Positions 1 to 8,947 of a stretch of DNA of 15,936 nucleotides are shown piece after piece. A program made the position numbers and the translations under genes. How positions within the stretch are numbered: position 1 is the stretch's first letter; each line of letters starts with the position of its first letter. The stretch spans positions 1-15,936 of the forward strand of contig VBJR01000241.1 in assembly GCA_005880175.1 (NCBI GenBank), in the 5' to 3' direction. This DNA is from Chloroflexota bacterium (GTDB lineage: Bacteria > Chloroflexota > Dormibacteria > Dormibacterales > Dormibacteraceae). The notes below the pieces were generated by a model, which saw only the letters and a program-made list of their open reading frames with translations, had not been told where the DNA came from and did not search any database.

Positions 1-20
1 AGCGGAGGTCTGACGCGTCC

Positions 21-1535
21 ATGGCCACCTATGCAGCAGCCGTCGACCAGGGGACGACGGGCACCCGCTTCATGGTCTTCAGCCACGACGGCCGGGTGGT
101 GTCGTCGGCGTACGAGGAGCACGAGCAGATCTACCCGCGGCCGGGCTGGGTCGAGCACGACCCGATGGAGATCTGGTCCAAGACCCTGGCGGTGACGAAG
201 GCCGCGATGGAGAAGGGCAACGTCACCGCGGCCGACCTGGCCGCCATCGGGATCACGAACCAGCGCGAGACGGCGGTCGTGTGGGAGAAGGCCACCGGCA
301 AGCCGGTCTACAACGCGATCGTGTGGCAGGACACCCGGACCCGCGACATCTGCCAGGAGCTGATCGACGAGGGCTTCGAGGACACGGTCAAGAGCCGGAC
401 CGGGCTGGTCGTCGCCACGTACTTCTCGGGGCCCAAGGTCAAGTGGATCCTGGACAACGTGGACGGCGCCCGCCGCCAGGCCGAGAACGGCGAGCTGCTG
501 TTCGGCAACATCGACACCTGGCTCATCTGGTGGCTGACCGGCGGGCCCAACGGCGGCGCGCACGTGACCGACTACACGAACGCGTCGCGCACCATGCTGA
601 TGGACCTCCGCAGGCTGGAGTGGGACGACGAGATCCTGCGCCGGCTCGGCGTGCCCCGCCAGATGCTGCCGGAGATCCGGCCGTCCAGCGACCCCGACCG
701 GTACGGCGACACCGGGTCCATCGACGCCGTCGGCGGGGCGGTGCCCGTCTGCGGCGACCTCGGCGACCAGCAGGCGGCCGTGTTCGGCCAGACCTGCTAC
801 GACGTTGGCGAGGCCAAGAACACGTACGGCACCGGCAACTTCATGCTCCTGAACACCGGCAGCGAGGCGATCCCGTCGAAGAGCGGCCTGCTCACGACGG
901 CCGCCTACGGGCTGAGGAAGGGCGAGTGCACGTACGCGCTGGAGGGCTCCATCGCGATCACGGGCGCGGCCGTGCAGTGGCTGCGCGACAATCTGAAGAT
1001 CATCAGCAGCGCGGCCGAGACCGAGGCGATCGCCTCGGAGGTGGAGGACTCGGGCGGGGCGTTCTTCGTGCCCGCCTTCTCCGGCCTCTTCGCGCCGTAC
1101 TGGGACATGTACGCCAGGGGCGCCATCGTCGGCCTGACCCGGTACGTGGACCGGCGCCACCTGGTCCGGGCCACCCTGGAGTCCGTCTGCTACCAGACGC
1201 TGGACGTCGCCGAGGCGATGGAGAGCGACTCCGGCGTCCCCGTCAAGACGCTCAAGGTGGACGGCGGCATGGTCCAGAACAACTTCCTGATGCAGCTCCA
1301 GGCCGACATCCTGGGCACGCCCGTGGTGCGGCCGACGGTCAGCGAGACCACCGCGCTCGGCGCCTCGTACGCCGCCGGGCTCGCGGTCGGCTTCTGGGCC
1401 AGCCTGGACGAGCTGCGCAGCAACTGGCAGGTGGACCGGACGTGGGAGCCCGCCTGGAGCGACGAGCAGCGCGCGGCCGGCCGGGCGCAGTGGAAGAAGG
1501 CGGTCGAGCGGACGCGCGACTGGGAGGACAGGTGA
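21..1535 (+). CDS. glpK: Glycerol kinase
   Basis: This cytoplasmic FGGY-family sugar kinase phosphorylates glycerol with ATP to sn-glycerol-3-phosphate. The 504 residues match the usual family length end to end. The N-terminal phosphate loop reads DQGTTGTR, followed by the glycerol-contact stretches GWVEHDP and ITNQRET, then [20 protein letters not shown] and a C-terminal DGGMVQNNF with [15 protein letters not shown]. The ATG follows GGAGG at 4-8. It is the first gene of a glycerol/dihydroxyacetone operon; the 20 bases before it are too short to show the upstream neighbour. Two regulatory features of characterised homologues are absent. The HPr-phosphorylated histidine of Gram-positive enzymes (YGHT) is aspartate here (Y228-G229-D230-T231), and the E. 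coli fructose-1,6-bisphosphate loop arginine (GGTR) is replaced by GGAV. Identification is very secure; the loss of regulation is inferred. Confidence 0.97.
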   Translation: MATYAAAVDQGTTGTRFMVFSHDGRVVSSAYEEHEQIYPRPGWVEHDPMEIWSKTLAVTKAAMEKGNVTAADLAAIGITNQRETAVVWEKATGKPVYNAIVWQDTRTRDICQELIDEGFEDTVKSRTGLVVATYFSGPKVKWILDNVDGARRQAENGELLFGNIDTWLIWWLTGGPNGGAHVTDYTNASRTMLMDLRRLEWDDEILRRLGVPRQMLPEIRPSSDPDRYGDTGSIDAVGGAVPVCGDLGDQQAAVFGQTCYDVGEAKNTYGTGNFMLLNTGSEAIPSKSGLLTTAAYGLRKGECTYALEGSIAITGAAVQWLRDNLKIISSAAETEAIASEVEDSGGAFFVPAFSGLFAPYWDMYARGAIVGLTRYVDRRHLVRATLESVCYQTLDVAEAMESDSGVPVKTLKVDGGMVQNNFLMQLQADILGTPVVRPTVSETTALGASYAAGLAVGFWASLDELRSNWQVDRTWEPAWSDEQRAAGRAQWKKAVERTRDWEDR

Positions 1536-1537
1536 GA

Positions 1538-1567
1538 CCGGCAGGGGGGGAACACCCCCCTGGCCGG
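1538..1567 (+). other. Intergenic hairpin between glpK and dhaK
   Basis: CCGGCAGGGGGG (1538-1549) faces CCCCCCTGGCCGG (1555-1567). This gives about 12 base pairs with one bulged G and a short loop. No T-run follows, so it is not a standard intrinsic terminator. It sits just before dhaK and could protect mRNA ends, cause partial termination or set the kinase ratio. The function is inferred. Confidence 0.5.
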
Positions 1568-1587
1568 AACGGGAGCGGTGACCGGAC

Positions 1588-2525
<938 letters not shown>

Positions 2526-2538
<13 letters not shown>

Positions 2539-3167
2539 CCCTGGACGCCGGTCGCGCCCGCGGCTGGCTGGAGCGGCTGGCAGCGGCGCTGACCGACCAC
2601 GCCGAGGAGCTGACCAGGCTCGACTCGGCGATCGGCGACGCCGACCACGGCACGAACATGAGGCGCGGCTTCCGGGCGGTCCGGGAGCGGGTGCTCGAGG
2701 GGGCCGGCGACGCGGACGTCGCCGGCCTGTTCCGGCAGACCGGCATGGCCCTCGTCTCGACGGTGGGGGGCGCCGGCGGCCCGCTGTACGGCACGTTCTT
2801 CATCCGCATGGGCCAGTCGGCGGCGGGCAAGGACGGGCTGGCCCTCGCCGACGTCCGCGAGGCGCTGGCGGCGGGTCTCCAGGGCGTGGTGGACCGGGGC
2901 AAGGCGGAGCGCGGCGACAAGACGATGGTGGATGCGCTGGGGCCGGCGGTGGAGGCTCTGGACGCGGCGATCGCCGAGGGCTGCGACGCGCCCGCGGCGC
3001 TGCGGCGGGCGGCGGACGCGGCCGAGCGCGGGGCCGCCGCCACGATCCCCATGCAGGCCCGCAAGGGCCGGGCCAGCTACCTGGGGCCGCGGAGCGTCGG
3101 GCACCAGGACCCGGGCGCGACCTCGTCCGCCCTGCTGGTGCGGACCCTCGCCGAGTCCGCCGGCTGA
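2526..3167 (+). CDS. dhaL: Dihydroxyacetone kinase, ADP-binding subunit DhaL
   Basis: DhaL carries a tightly bound ADP that DhaM rephosphorylates, and it transfers the phosphate to DHA held by DhaK. The magnesium/nucleotide-binding aspartates are clear at D33, D38 and D40 in [11 protein letters not shown]. Further family blocks are [25 protein letters not shown], and the C-terminal [12 protein letters not shown] with GHQDPGATS. At 214 residues it matches E. coli DhaL (about 210) with no gaps. The ATG at 2526 overlaps the end of dhaK by 13 bases. An alternative GTG at 2535 would form a GTGA overlap with the dhaK stop. An in-frame start further upstream, at 2493, would read into dhaK and is unlikely. 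Translation is presumably coupled to dhaK. Confidence 0.96.
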
Positions 3168-3169
3168 GC

Positions 3170-4708
3170 ATGACCGAGTACGACGTGGTGGTGGTCGGCG
3201 GCGGGGCCACCGGCGCGGGCCTGCTCCGCGACCTGGCGATGCGCGGCGTCCGCAGCCTGCTCGTCGAGCAGGGCGACCTGGCCACCGGCACGACCGGCCA
3301 CTTCCACGGCCTCCTGCACAGCGGCGCCCGCTACGCGGTCCGGGACCCCGACGCGGCCCGCGAGTGCATCGAGGAGAACCGCGTCGTCCGCCGGATCGCG
3401 GCCCCCGCCGTGGAGGACACCGGCGGGCTGTTCTGCTGGCTGGAGGGCGACCCGGACGACTACCCGGCCCAGCTCCTGGCCGGCTGCCGGGCGGCCGGCA
3501 TCGAGATCCACGAGGTCCCGGCGGAGGCGGCCCGGCGCGACGAGCCGCTGCTCACCCCCGCGCTCCGGCGGGCGTTCGCCGTGCCCGACGCGACGATCGA
3601 GCCCTGGGGCCTGGTCGGCGGCAACGTGGAGGCCGCCCTCGAGCTCGGCGCCGGCGTGCGCCGGTACACCCGCCTGGCCGGCGTCGGGGTCGAGGCCGGC
3701 GCGGTGCGCTGGGTGGAGCTGGAGGACGTCGCGAGCGGCGCCCGGGAGCGGGTCGGCACGGCCGTCCTGGCCAGCGCCGCCGGCTACTGGGCGGGGCGCG
3801 TGGCCCGGCTGGCCGGCGTCGAGCTGGAGATGGCGCCGGGCTGGGGGACGATGGTCGTGATGAACCAGCGGCTCGCCAGCCGGGTGGTCAACCGCTGCCG
3901 CGCCCCGGGCGACGGGGACATCGTGGTGCCGGTCGGGCCCGTCTCCATCCTGGGCACGACCGACCGGACGCTCGACACCGACGAGTACGAGGTCACGCGG
4001 GCGGAGGTGGCCGGCATCATGGCGGAGGCGGCCGCGATGATGCCGGCCGTGGCCGAGCGGCGCGTCCTCCGCGTGTTCGCGGGCGCCCGGCCGCTGTACG
4101 ATCCCGGCCACGACGCCAGCGACTCCCGGTTCCTCAGCCGCAGCCACACCGTGCTGGACCACGCCCGCGACGGCGTGGAGGGCTTCGTCTCGATCGTCGG
4201 CGGCAAGCTGACGACGTACCGGCTGATGGCCCAGGACACGGCTGACGCGGTCTGCCGGAAGCTCGGCGTCACCGCTCCCTGCCGGACGGCCGAGGAGCCG
4301 CTGCCGGAGGCGCGCTCCGGGCGCCACTACCGGCTGGGCGACCGGCTGACCGCCCGGGAGGATGGAGCCGCTGGCGCCGACGCCGACCTGGTCTGCGAGT
4401 GCGAGCTGGTCAGCCGGGCGATGGTGGAGGAGCACGTCGCCGCGCACGGCCGGACGCCCATCGACGACCTGCTGCGGGCGACGCGCCTGGGCATGGGCCC
4501 GTGCCAGGGCGCGTACTGCGCGCTCCGGGCGGCCGGGATCCTGGAGCGGGCGGAGCCCGCGGGGGGCTCGTCGCTGGCGCCGCTGCGCGGGTTCCTGGAC
4601 GAGCGCATGAAGGGCGACCGACCCATCCTCTGGGGCGACCAGGCGCGCCAGCTCCGGCTCAACGAGATCGTCTACCGCGAGGTGCTGGACCTCGACCATG
4701 GGCCGTAA
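3170..4708 (+). CDS. glpA: Glycerol-3-phosphate dehydrogenase, anaerobic-type flavoprotein subunit A
   Basis: GlpA is the FAD-containing catalytic subunit of the three-subunit GlpABC dehydrogenase. It oxidises glycerol-3-phosphate to dihydroxyacetone phosphate and passes electrons through GlpC to membrane quinone. The N-terminus has the dinucleotide-binding GGGATGAG (residues 10-17), followed by HGLLHSGARYAV, RECIEENR, VSILGTTD and VGGKLTTYRLMAQDTADAVCRKLG, all GlpA-like. A C-terminal BFD-type [2Fe-2S] module with Cys409, Cys411, Cys445 and Cys450 separates GlpA from aerobic GlpD. The 512 residues show no gap. The start lies two bases after the dhaL stop, and glpB follows with an overlap, so transcription and translation look coupled. 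Placement among dha genes joins two routes that both yield DHA phosphate. Confidence 0.94.
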   Translation: MTEYDVVVVGGGATGAGLLRDLAMRGVRSLLVEQGDLATGTTGHFHGLLHSGARYAVRDPDAARECIEENRVVRRIAAPAVEDTGGLFCWLEGDPDDYPAQLLAGCRAAGIEIHEVPAEAARRDEPLLTPALRRAFAVPDATIEPWGLVGGNVEAALELGAGVRRYTRLAGVGVEAGAVRWVELEDVASGARERVGTAVLASAAGYWAGRVARLAGVELEMAPGWGTMVVMNQRLASRVVNRCRAPGDGDIVVPVGPVSILGTTDRTLDTDEYEVTRAEVAGIMAEAAAMMPAVAERRVLRVFAGARPLYDPGHDASDSRFLSRSHTVLDHARDGVEGFVSIVGGKLTTYRLMAQDTADAVCRKLGVTAPCRTAEEPLPEARSGRHYRLGDRLTAREDGAAGADADLVCECELVSRAMVEEHVAAHGRTPIDDLLRATRLGMGPCQGAYCALRAAGILERAEPAGGSSLAPLRGFLDERMKGDRPILWGDQARQLRLNEIVYREVLDLDHGP

Positions 4709-5877
4709 TGGACCGGGCTACGACGTGGTCGTGATCGGCCTCGGCCTGGCGGGGCTGATGGCCGGGCTGGCGGCCGCCGGCCGGGGCGCCCGGACGCTGG
4801 TGGTCGGCCGGGGCCACGGCACGCTGCGCTTCCGGGCCGGGACGATCGACGTGCTCGGCTACCGGGACGGCCGGCTGGTCGCCGCGCCCGGCCCGGAGGT
4901 GGCCGCGCTGGCCGGCGCGGCGCCCGAGCACCCGTACTCGCGCGCCGGCGCGGACCTCGCCCCGAGCCTGGACGCGGTGCGCGGCGCCGCCGAGGCCGCG
5001 TCGCTGCCGGTGGACGGCTCGCTGGCCGCGAACCTCCTGGTCGCGACCGCGGCCGGGACGCTGCGGCCCGCCTGCCTCGCCCCCGCATCGCTGGCCGCCG
5101 ACTGGGCGGAGGCCAGCGTCCTGGCCGTCGGGCTGGCCGGGTACCGCGACTTCCAGGCCGAGCTGGTCGCCCGGGTCCTGCCCGAGGCCGCCGCCCGCCA
5201 CGGCCTGCGGCTGGCCTGCCGGGCGCTCACGATCGACGTCCCCGCGCTGCACCGCCGTCACCTGGACGGGCTGGCGCTGGCCCGGGGCTTCGAGGCGGCC
5301 GGGCTCCGGCGGGAGGTGGTCGCCGCCCTGCGCGGGCACCTGGACGGCGTCAGCCTGGTGGCGCTGCCGGCGGTGCTCGGCCTGGGCCGCGCCGGCGAGG
5401 TCCGGGCCGGCCTGGTCCGCGAGCTGGGGCTGCCGGTCGTCGAGCTGCCGTCCCTGCCCCCGTCGGTCCCGGGCATCCGGCTCGAGATGGCGCTGACGGC
5501 CGCGCTGCGGCGGGCCGGTGGCGTCGTCCAGGTCGGGCCGGGCGCTGGCGAGCGGCGGCCTGGCCAGCGGCGGGCTGGCGCTGACGATCGACGGCGCGTT
5601 CGTGGAGACCGTGGCCGGGCTGCCGGTGCCGGCGCCGGAGGCGGTGGACCGGCTGTACGGGACGGCGTTCCTGAGCGAGGCCGGCCATCCCGCCCACCGC
5701 GCCGGCGTCCGGGTGGACGCGCGCCTGCGGCCGGTCGGGGACGGCGGGGAGCCGGTGCGCCCGAACCTCTTCGCGGCCGGCGGGCTGCTGGCGGCCGCCG
5801 ACCGCGCGTTGGAGCGGTCCGCCGACGGCATCGCCTGCGCGACCGGCTGGCGGGCCGGCCAGGAGGCGGCGGCGTGA
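4698..5877 (+). pseudogene. glpB: Glycerol-3-phosphate dehydrogenase subunit B, frame-disrupted as sequenced
   Basis: GlpB is the second flavoprotein-like subunit of GlpABC. The ATG at 4698 overlaps the glpA end by 11 bases and opens with YDVVVIGLGLAGLMAGLAAA, a dinucleotide-binding fold; RFRAGTIDVLGY follows. This frame is GlpB-like to about 5540 (ending LRRAGGVVQVGP). The homology then continues one frame over as ALASGGLASGGLALTIDG through RPVGDGGEPVRPNLFAAGG to the stop at 5877. Relative to E. coli GlpB as I recall it, about 30 residues between the GGV-type strand and the LASG turn are missing, so this is a deletion with a shift (lost length 2 modulo 3). The original frame stays open into glpC and gives a false 803-residue fusion. 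Sequencing or assembly error is more likely than a true pseudogene, because glpA and glpC are intact. Confidence 0.85.
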
Positions 5878-7109
5878 CCGGCGACCCGATCCGCCTCGAC
5901 CTGGACGAGACGGCGCTGAGCGCCGACCACTGCACGAAGTGCAACGTGTGCAACTCGGCCTGCCCGGTGATGCCGGTGACCGACCTGTTCCCGGGCCCGA
6001 AGTACTGCGGGCCGCAGTCCCAGCGGTTCCGCCCCGGCGACCCGGTCGAGCGGTGGGTGGACTACTGCAGCGGCTGCGGCGCGTGCAGCCGGGCCTGCCC
6101 GTCCGGGGTCCAGGTGGCCGAGCTGAACGCCCGGGCGCGGGCGCGGGCCTACCGGGAGCGGCCGCTCCCGGCGCGCCTGCGGCTCCGGAACCAGCTGCTC
6201 AGCCGCTCCGAGCTGCTGGGCCGGCTGGGATCGACCGTGGCGCCGGTCGCGAACCTCGCGCTGCGCCTCCGGCCCGGACGGGTGGTGGCCGAGCGCCTGC
6301 TGGGCGTGCACCGCGACGCGCCGGTGCCGGCGTTCGCGCAGGGCAGCTTCCGGCGCCGGTTCCGCCGCCTGCCCCAGCCCGAGCGGCCGATCCGCAGGGT
6401 GGCGTACTTCCACGGCTGCACGACGAGCTACTACGAGCCCTGGGTGGGCGAGGCGGCGGTCCGGGTGCTGGCGCGGGCCGGCCTCGGCGTGGACCTGCCG
6501 CCGCAGCGCTGCTGCGGCCTGCCCTTCATCTCCAACGGCGATTTCGCCGGCGCCCGCCGGCTGGCCGAGGCGAACCTGCGCGCGCTCCTGCCGGTGGCCC
6601 GGGCCGGGACGCCGATCGTGGCCACGTCCACGAGCTGCAGCCTGACGCTGAAGCACGAGTACCGGAGCGTCCTCGGCCTGCGCGGGCCCGAGTGGGACGA
6701 GCTGGCGGCGTCCGTCCACGACCTGTTCGAGCTGCTCCGGGGCATGGTCTGGGAGGGCGAGCTGGAGCCGCCGGCGGGCCGCCTGGCCGGCCGCATCCTC
6801 TACCACGGCCCCTGCCAGCTCCGCGGCCACGGCATCGGCCTGCCGGCGTTCGAGCTGCTCTCGGGGCTGGAGGGCGCCGACGTGGCCGAGAGCGGCGTCG
6901 AGTGCTGCGGCGTCGCCGGCACCTACGGGCTGAAGACGGAGAAGTACGAGATCGCCCGCCAGGTCGGCGAGCCGCTGCGCGCGCGGGTCGCCGAGCACGG
7001 GGCTGACGTCGTGGCCTGCGACAGCGAGACGTGCCGGTGGCAGGTGCAGGCGCTGACGGGGGTGCGGGCCCGGCACCCGGTCGAGCTCCTGGCGGAGGCC
7101 TGGGAGTGA
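5874..7109 (+). CDS. glpC: Glycerol-3-phosphate dehydrogenase, iron-sulfur subunit C
   Basis: GlpC anchors and wires the GlpAB dimer to membrane quinones. It has two N-terminal ferredoxin-type [4Fe-4S] motifs: Cys20, 23, 26 and 30 in HCTKCNVCNSACP, and Cys65, 68, 71 and 75 in YCSGCGACSRACP. Two CCG-type cysteine-rich domains follow, seen as FHGCTTSYY/CCGLPFISNG and YHGPCQLRGHG/ECCGVAGTYG, and the C-terminus carries CDSETCRWQ. The GTG at 5874 overlaps the glpB stop as GTGA and gives 411 residues, near the E. coli length of about 396. The GlpB frame also runs into this gene without a stop, but only because glpB is shifted. No transmembrane helix is obvious, as in other GlpC proteins. Confidence 0.95.
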   Translation: MTGDPIRLDLDETALSADHCTKCNVCNSACPVMPVTDLFPGPKYCGPQSQRFRPGDPVERWVDYCSGCGACSRACPSGVQVAELNARARARAYRERPLPARLRLRNQLLSRSELLGRLGSTVAPVANLALRLRPGRVVAERLLGVHRDAPVPAFAQGSFRRRFRRLPQPERPIRRVAYFHGCTTSYYEPWVGEAAVRVLARAGLGVDLPPQRCCGLPFISNGDFAGARRLAEANLRALLPVARAGTPIVATSTSCSLTLKHEYRSVLGLRGPEWDELAASVHDLFELLRGMVWEGELEPPAGRLAGRILYHGPCQLRGHGIGLPAFELLSGLEGADVAESGVECCGVAGTYGLKTEKYEIARQVGEPLRARVAEHGADVVACDSETCRWQVQALTGVRARHPVELLAEAWE

Positions 7110-7173
7110 TGCAAGAGGGGGCAGGCCCCCTCCTCCAGAACTCCCCCTCTCGTCCGGGACGAGGCGACGCGGC
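7110..7173 (+). promoter_or_regulatory. Folded intergenic leader before dhaM with competing hairpins
   Basis: Three inverted pairs occur in 64 bases. Stem A pairs GAGGGGG (7115-7121) with CCCCCTC (7126-7132) around a CAGG loop. Stem B pairs the same 5' arm, AGAGGGGG (7114-7121), with the more distal CCCCCTCT (7143-7150), so A and B exclude each other. Stem C pairs CTCGTC (7149-7154) with GACGAG (7158-7163). Stem C covers GAG of the GAGG (7161-7164) that is the likely ribosome binding site of dhaM, and its 5' arm overlaps stem B by two bases. The pairings are read directly from the sequence. A role in tuning dhaM translation or operon read-through is inferred. Confidence 0.5.
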
Positions 7174-7572
7174 ATGAGCGTCGGGCTGGTGCTGGTCTCG
7201 CACAGCGCGCGGCTCGCCGAAGGCGTGCGGGAGCTGATCGAGCAGGTGACGCAGGGCCAGGTGCCCGTCGCGGTCGCCGCCGGCGGGGCCGGCGGCGCGC
7301 TGGGGACGAACGCCGCCGAGATCGCGGACTCGGTGACCGCCGTGGGCGGCGGGGACGGGGTCGTGGTCCTGGTGGACCTGGGCAGCGCGGTGCTCAGCGC
7401 GGAGACGGCGCTCGAGCTGCTGGAGCCGGCCGTCCGCGACCGGGCGCGCCTGGCGGACGCCCCGTTCGTGGAGGGCGCGGTGGCCGCCGCCGTCGAGGCC
7501 AGCCTGGGCTCCGACCTGGCCGCGGTGCTGGCGGCGGCCGAGGCGGCGCGGGGCCTGGAGAAGCTGGCGTGA
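7174..7572 (+). CDS. dhaM: PTS-dependent dihydroxyacetone kinase phosphotransferase DhaM (EIIA-mannose-type domain)
   Basis: DhaM accepts phosphate from HPr on a histidine and rephosphorylates ADP bound to DhaL. The N-terminus reads GLVLVSHSARLAEGV, with the phosphoryl-accepting histidine at position 10. GGALGTNAAEI, VVLVDLGSAVLSAETALELL and APFVEGAVAAA are further family blocks. Its 132 residues correspond to the EIIA domain alone; E. coli DhaM is longer because HPr and a partial enzyme I are fused to it. Here HPr is a separate gene overlapping the 3' end, and enzyme I is absent from the window. The ATG follows GAGG by nine bases. Identification is firm from sequence and context. Confidence 0.94.
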   Translation: MSVGLVLVSHSARLAEGVRELIEQVTQGQVPVAVAAGGAGGALGTNAAEIADSVTAVGGGDGVVVLVDLGSAVLSAETALELLEPAVRDRARLADAPFVEGAVAAAVEASLGSDLAAVLAAAEAARGLEKLA

Positions 7573-7871
7573 GCAGCCCCGAGCCCGTGGCGGTCGAGGT
7601 CGTCGTGGAGCACGAGCACGGGCTGCACCTGCGGCCGGCGGCGCGGTTCGTCCGCCTGGCCGCCCGCTACGGGGCGCTGGTCGAGGTGGAGAACGTGACC
7701 CGGGGCACGGGCCGGCGGGCCAACGCCCGCAGCCTGCTGGAGGTGACGGCGCTGGGGGTGGACGGCGGGCACGTGGTGCGGCTGACGGGCTCGGGCCCGG
7801 AGGCGGCGACCGCGGTGGACGCGCTCGCCGCCCTGATCCGGTCCGGCTTCGCGGAGCCCGGTGAGCGCTGA
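7569..7871 (+). CDS. ptsH: HPr-family phosphocarrier protein
   Basis: HPr carries phosphate from enzyme I to sugar-specific acceptors, here most likely DhaM. The active-site block is HGLHLRPAA, with the phosphohistidine at position 20. A serine at 55 in NARSLLEV occupies the place of the regulatory Ser46 of low-GC Gram-positive HPr, although the surrounding residues differ, so HPr kinase control is uncertain. The protein has 100 residues, slightly longer than typical HPr (about 85-90) through short tails at both ends. The GTG overlaps the dhaM stop as GTGA, so the two proteins should be translationally coupled. It is the last gene of the operon; a strong hairpin follows. Confidence 0.93.
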   Translation: MSSPEPVAVEVVVEHEHGLHLRPAARFVRLAARYGALVEVENVTRGTGRRANARSLLEVTALGVDGGHVVRLTGSGPEAATAVDALAALIRSGFAEPGER

Positions 7872-7875
7872 CCGC

Positions 7876-7907
7876 GCCCGGCGCCGAGGACCCCCGGTCC
7901 GCCGGGC
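7876..7907 (+). terminator. Hairpin ending the glp/dha operon
   Basis: GCCCGGCG (7876-7883) pairs perfectly with CGCCGGGC (7900-7907). An inner GACC/GGTC stem (7889-7892 with 7896-7899) extends the structure. It lies five bases after the HPr stop and just before the next promoter. No T-run follows, so efficient intrinsic termination is not assured; the call rests on stem strength and position. Confidence 0.5.
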
Positions 7908-7911
7908 TGCT

Positions 7912-7917
7912 TAGACT
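7912..7917 (+). promoter_or_regulatory. -10 element of the HtrA-like gene, probably leaderless
   Basis: TAGACT ends seven bases before the GTG start at 7925, so transcription should begin at or within a base or two of the start codon. No Shine-Dalgarno sequence precedes the GTG, which fits a leaderless mRNA. A -35 hexamer is not recognisable; its expected place lies inside the preceding hairpin. Confidence 0.45.
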
Positions 7918-7924
7918 TCGCGCT

Positions 7925-8939
7925 GTGATCGGCCGCAGCATCCCGGCAGGCGTCCTCGTCGCCTCGGTCCTCGTCGCCGCGCTGGTGGGCGGCGCGGTCG
8001 CGGCCGGGGTCACCCTCGTCGTGATGCGCCAGCAGGCGAGGACGAACCCGCAGGGCGTGAGCCTGGGCAGCAACGTCACGATCAAGGAGGAGGACGCGAC
8101 GACGACCGTGGCCCGCAACGCGCAGCCGGCCGTCGTCTCGATCGTGACCGACGCGGCCAGCCTCACGCACGGCTCGGGCTTCCTGGTCACGACGGACGGG
8201 TACATCGTGACGAACGTCGGGGTGGTGGCCAACGCGCAGACGCTGGCCGTGCTGCTCAGCACGGACACCAAGCGCCACGACGCCCGCCTCGTGGACTACG
8301 ACTGCACGACCGGGGTGGCGGTCCTGAAGGTGGACCAGGTCTCCAACCAGCCCACGCTCGCGCTCGACACGTCGGCCGACCTGACGACCGGCCAGACGGT
8401 CGTCGTCGTGCCGGGCGCGATGGCCGGCGGCCATGGGGTCAGCCGGGGCGTGATCGGCAGCCTCCACGACAGCCTGCCCGTGACGGTGAGCTGGGGGCCC
8501 GGCCAGGCCCAGATGAGCAACGTGATCCGGACCGACGCCCAGGTGGACGCGGGCGCCTCGGGGGCGCCGGTGCTGAACGTGGGCGGCCAGGTGGTCGGGA
8601 TCACGATGACCGCGACCAGCCGCGGCCAGCCGACGCACTTCGCGCTGCCGGCGAGCGACCTGCAGCCGGAGATCGAGCAGATCGTGCAGGGCGGGGCCCT
8701 GGTCGTGCCGTCGGTGGGCGCCCAGACGACGGACGTGGGCGTGGAGCGGCGCCGGCCTGGCCAGCGGCGACGTCATCACGCAGGTGGACGACCAGCGGCT
8801 GGACGACGCCCACCCGCTGGCGCAGGTCCTGCGCACGCAGTTCAAGGCGGACCAGCGCGTGACGGTGACGTACACGCGGGGCGCGTCCAGCGGGCAGGTC
8901 CAGCTCACGCTGGAGGGCGTACATCCCGCCTGCCGCTAG
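7925..8939 (+). pseudogene. HtrA/DegP-like trypsin-PDZ protein lacking catalytic His and Asp; frame-disrupted at the PDZ domain
   Basis: A signal anchor (residues about 6-34, ending LVVMRQQ) is followed by an HtrA-type protease fold: GSGFLVTTDGYIVTN, VAVLKV, a GASGAP serine block and IEQIVQ. The catalytic histidine position (usually NNHVV) is glycine (G99 in TNVGVV). The aspartate position (usually RTDLAVLK) is glycine (G130 in TTGVAVLK). The serine S212 remains. The protein therefore looks proteolytically dead and may bind peptides or act as a scaffold. Near 8738-8750 the frame changes: the PDZ half resumes one frame over as SGAGLASGDVITQVDDQRL and stops at 8939. Roughly 20-25 residues of the PDZ carboxylate-binding region appear missing. 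The original frame stays open into the next gene. The active-site losses lie far from the break and are not explained by it. Confidence 0.8.
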
Positions 8940-8947
8940 TTGAGGAG

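Noticed and set aside
4698..7109. A single 803-residue GlpB-GlpC fusion protein
   Set aside because: The middle third in this frame is Arg/Gly/Pro shadow sequence, while the adjacent frame holds the real GlpB C-terminus ending at 5877 and overlapping a GTG start for glpC.
4659..7772. A 1037-residue open frame on the minus strand, and other long antisense frames
   Set aside because: They lie opposite confidently identified genes, show the His/Arg/Ala/Pro-rich composition of GC-rich shadow frames, and match no known family.
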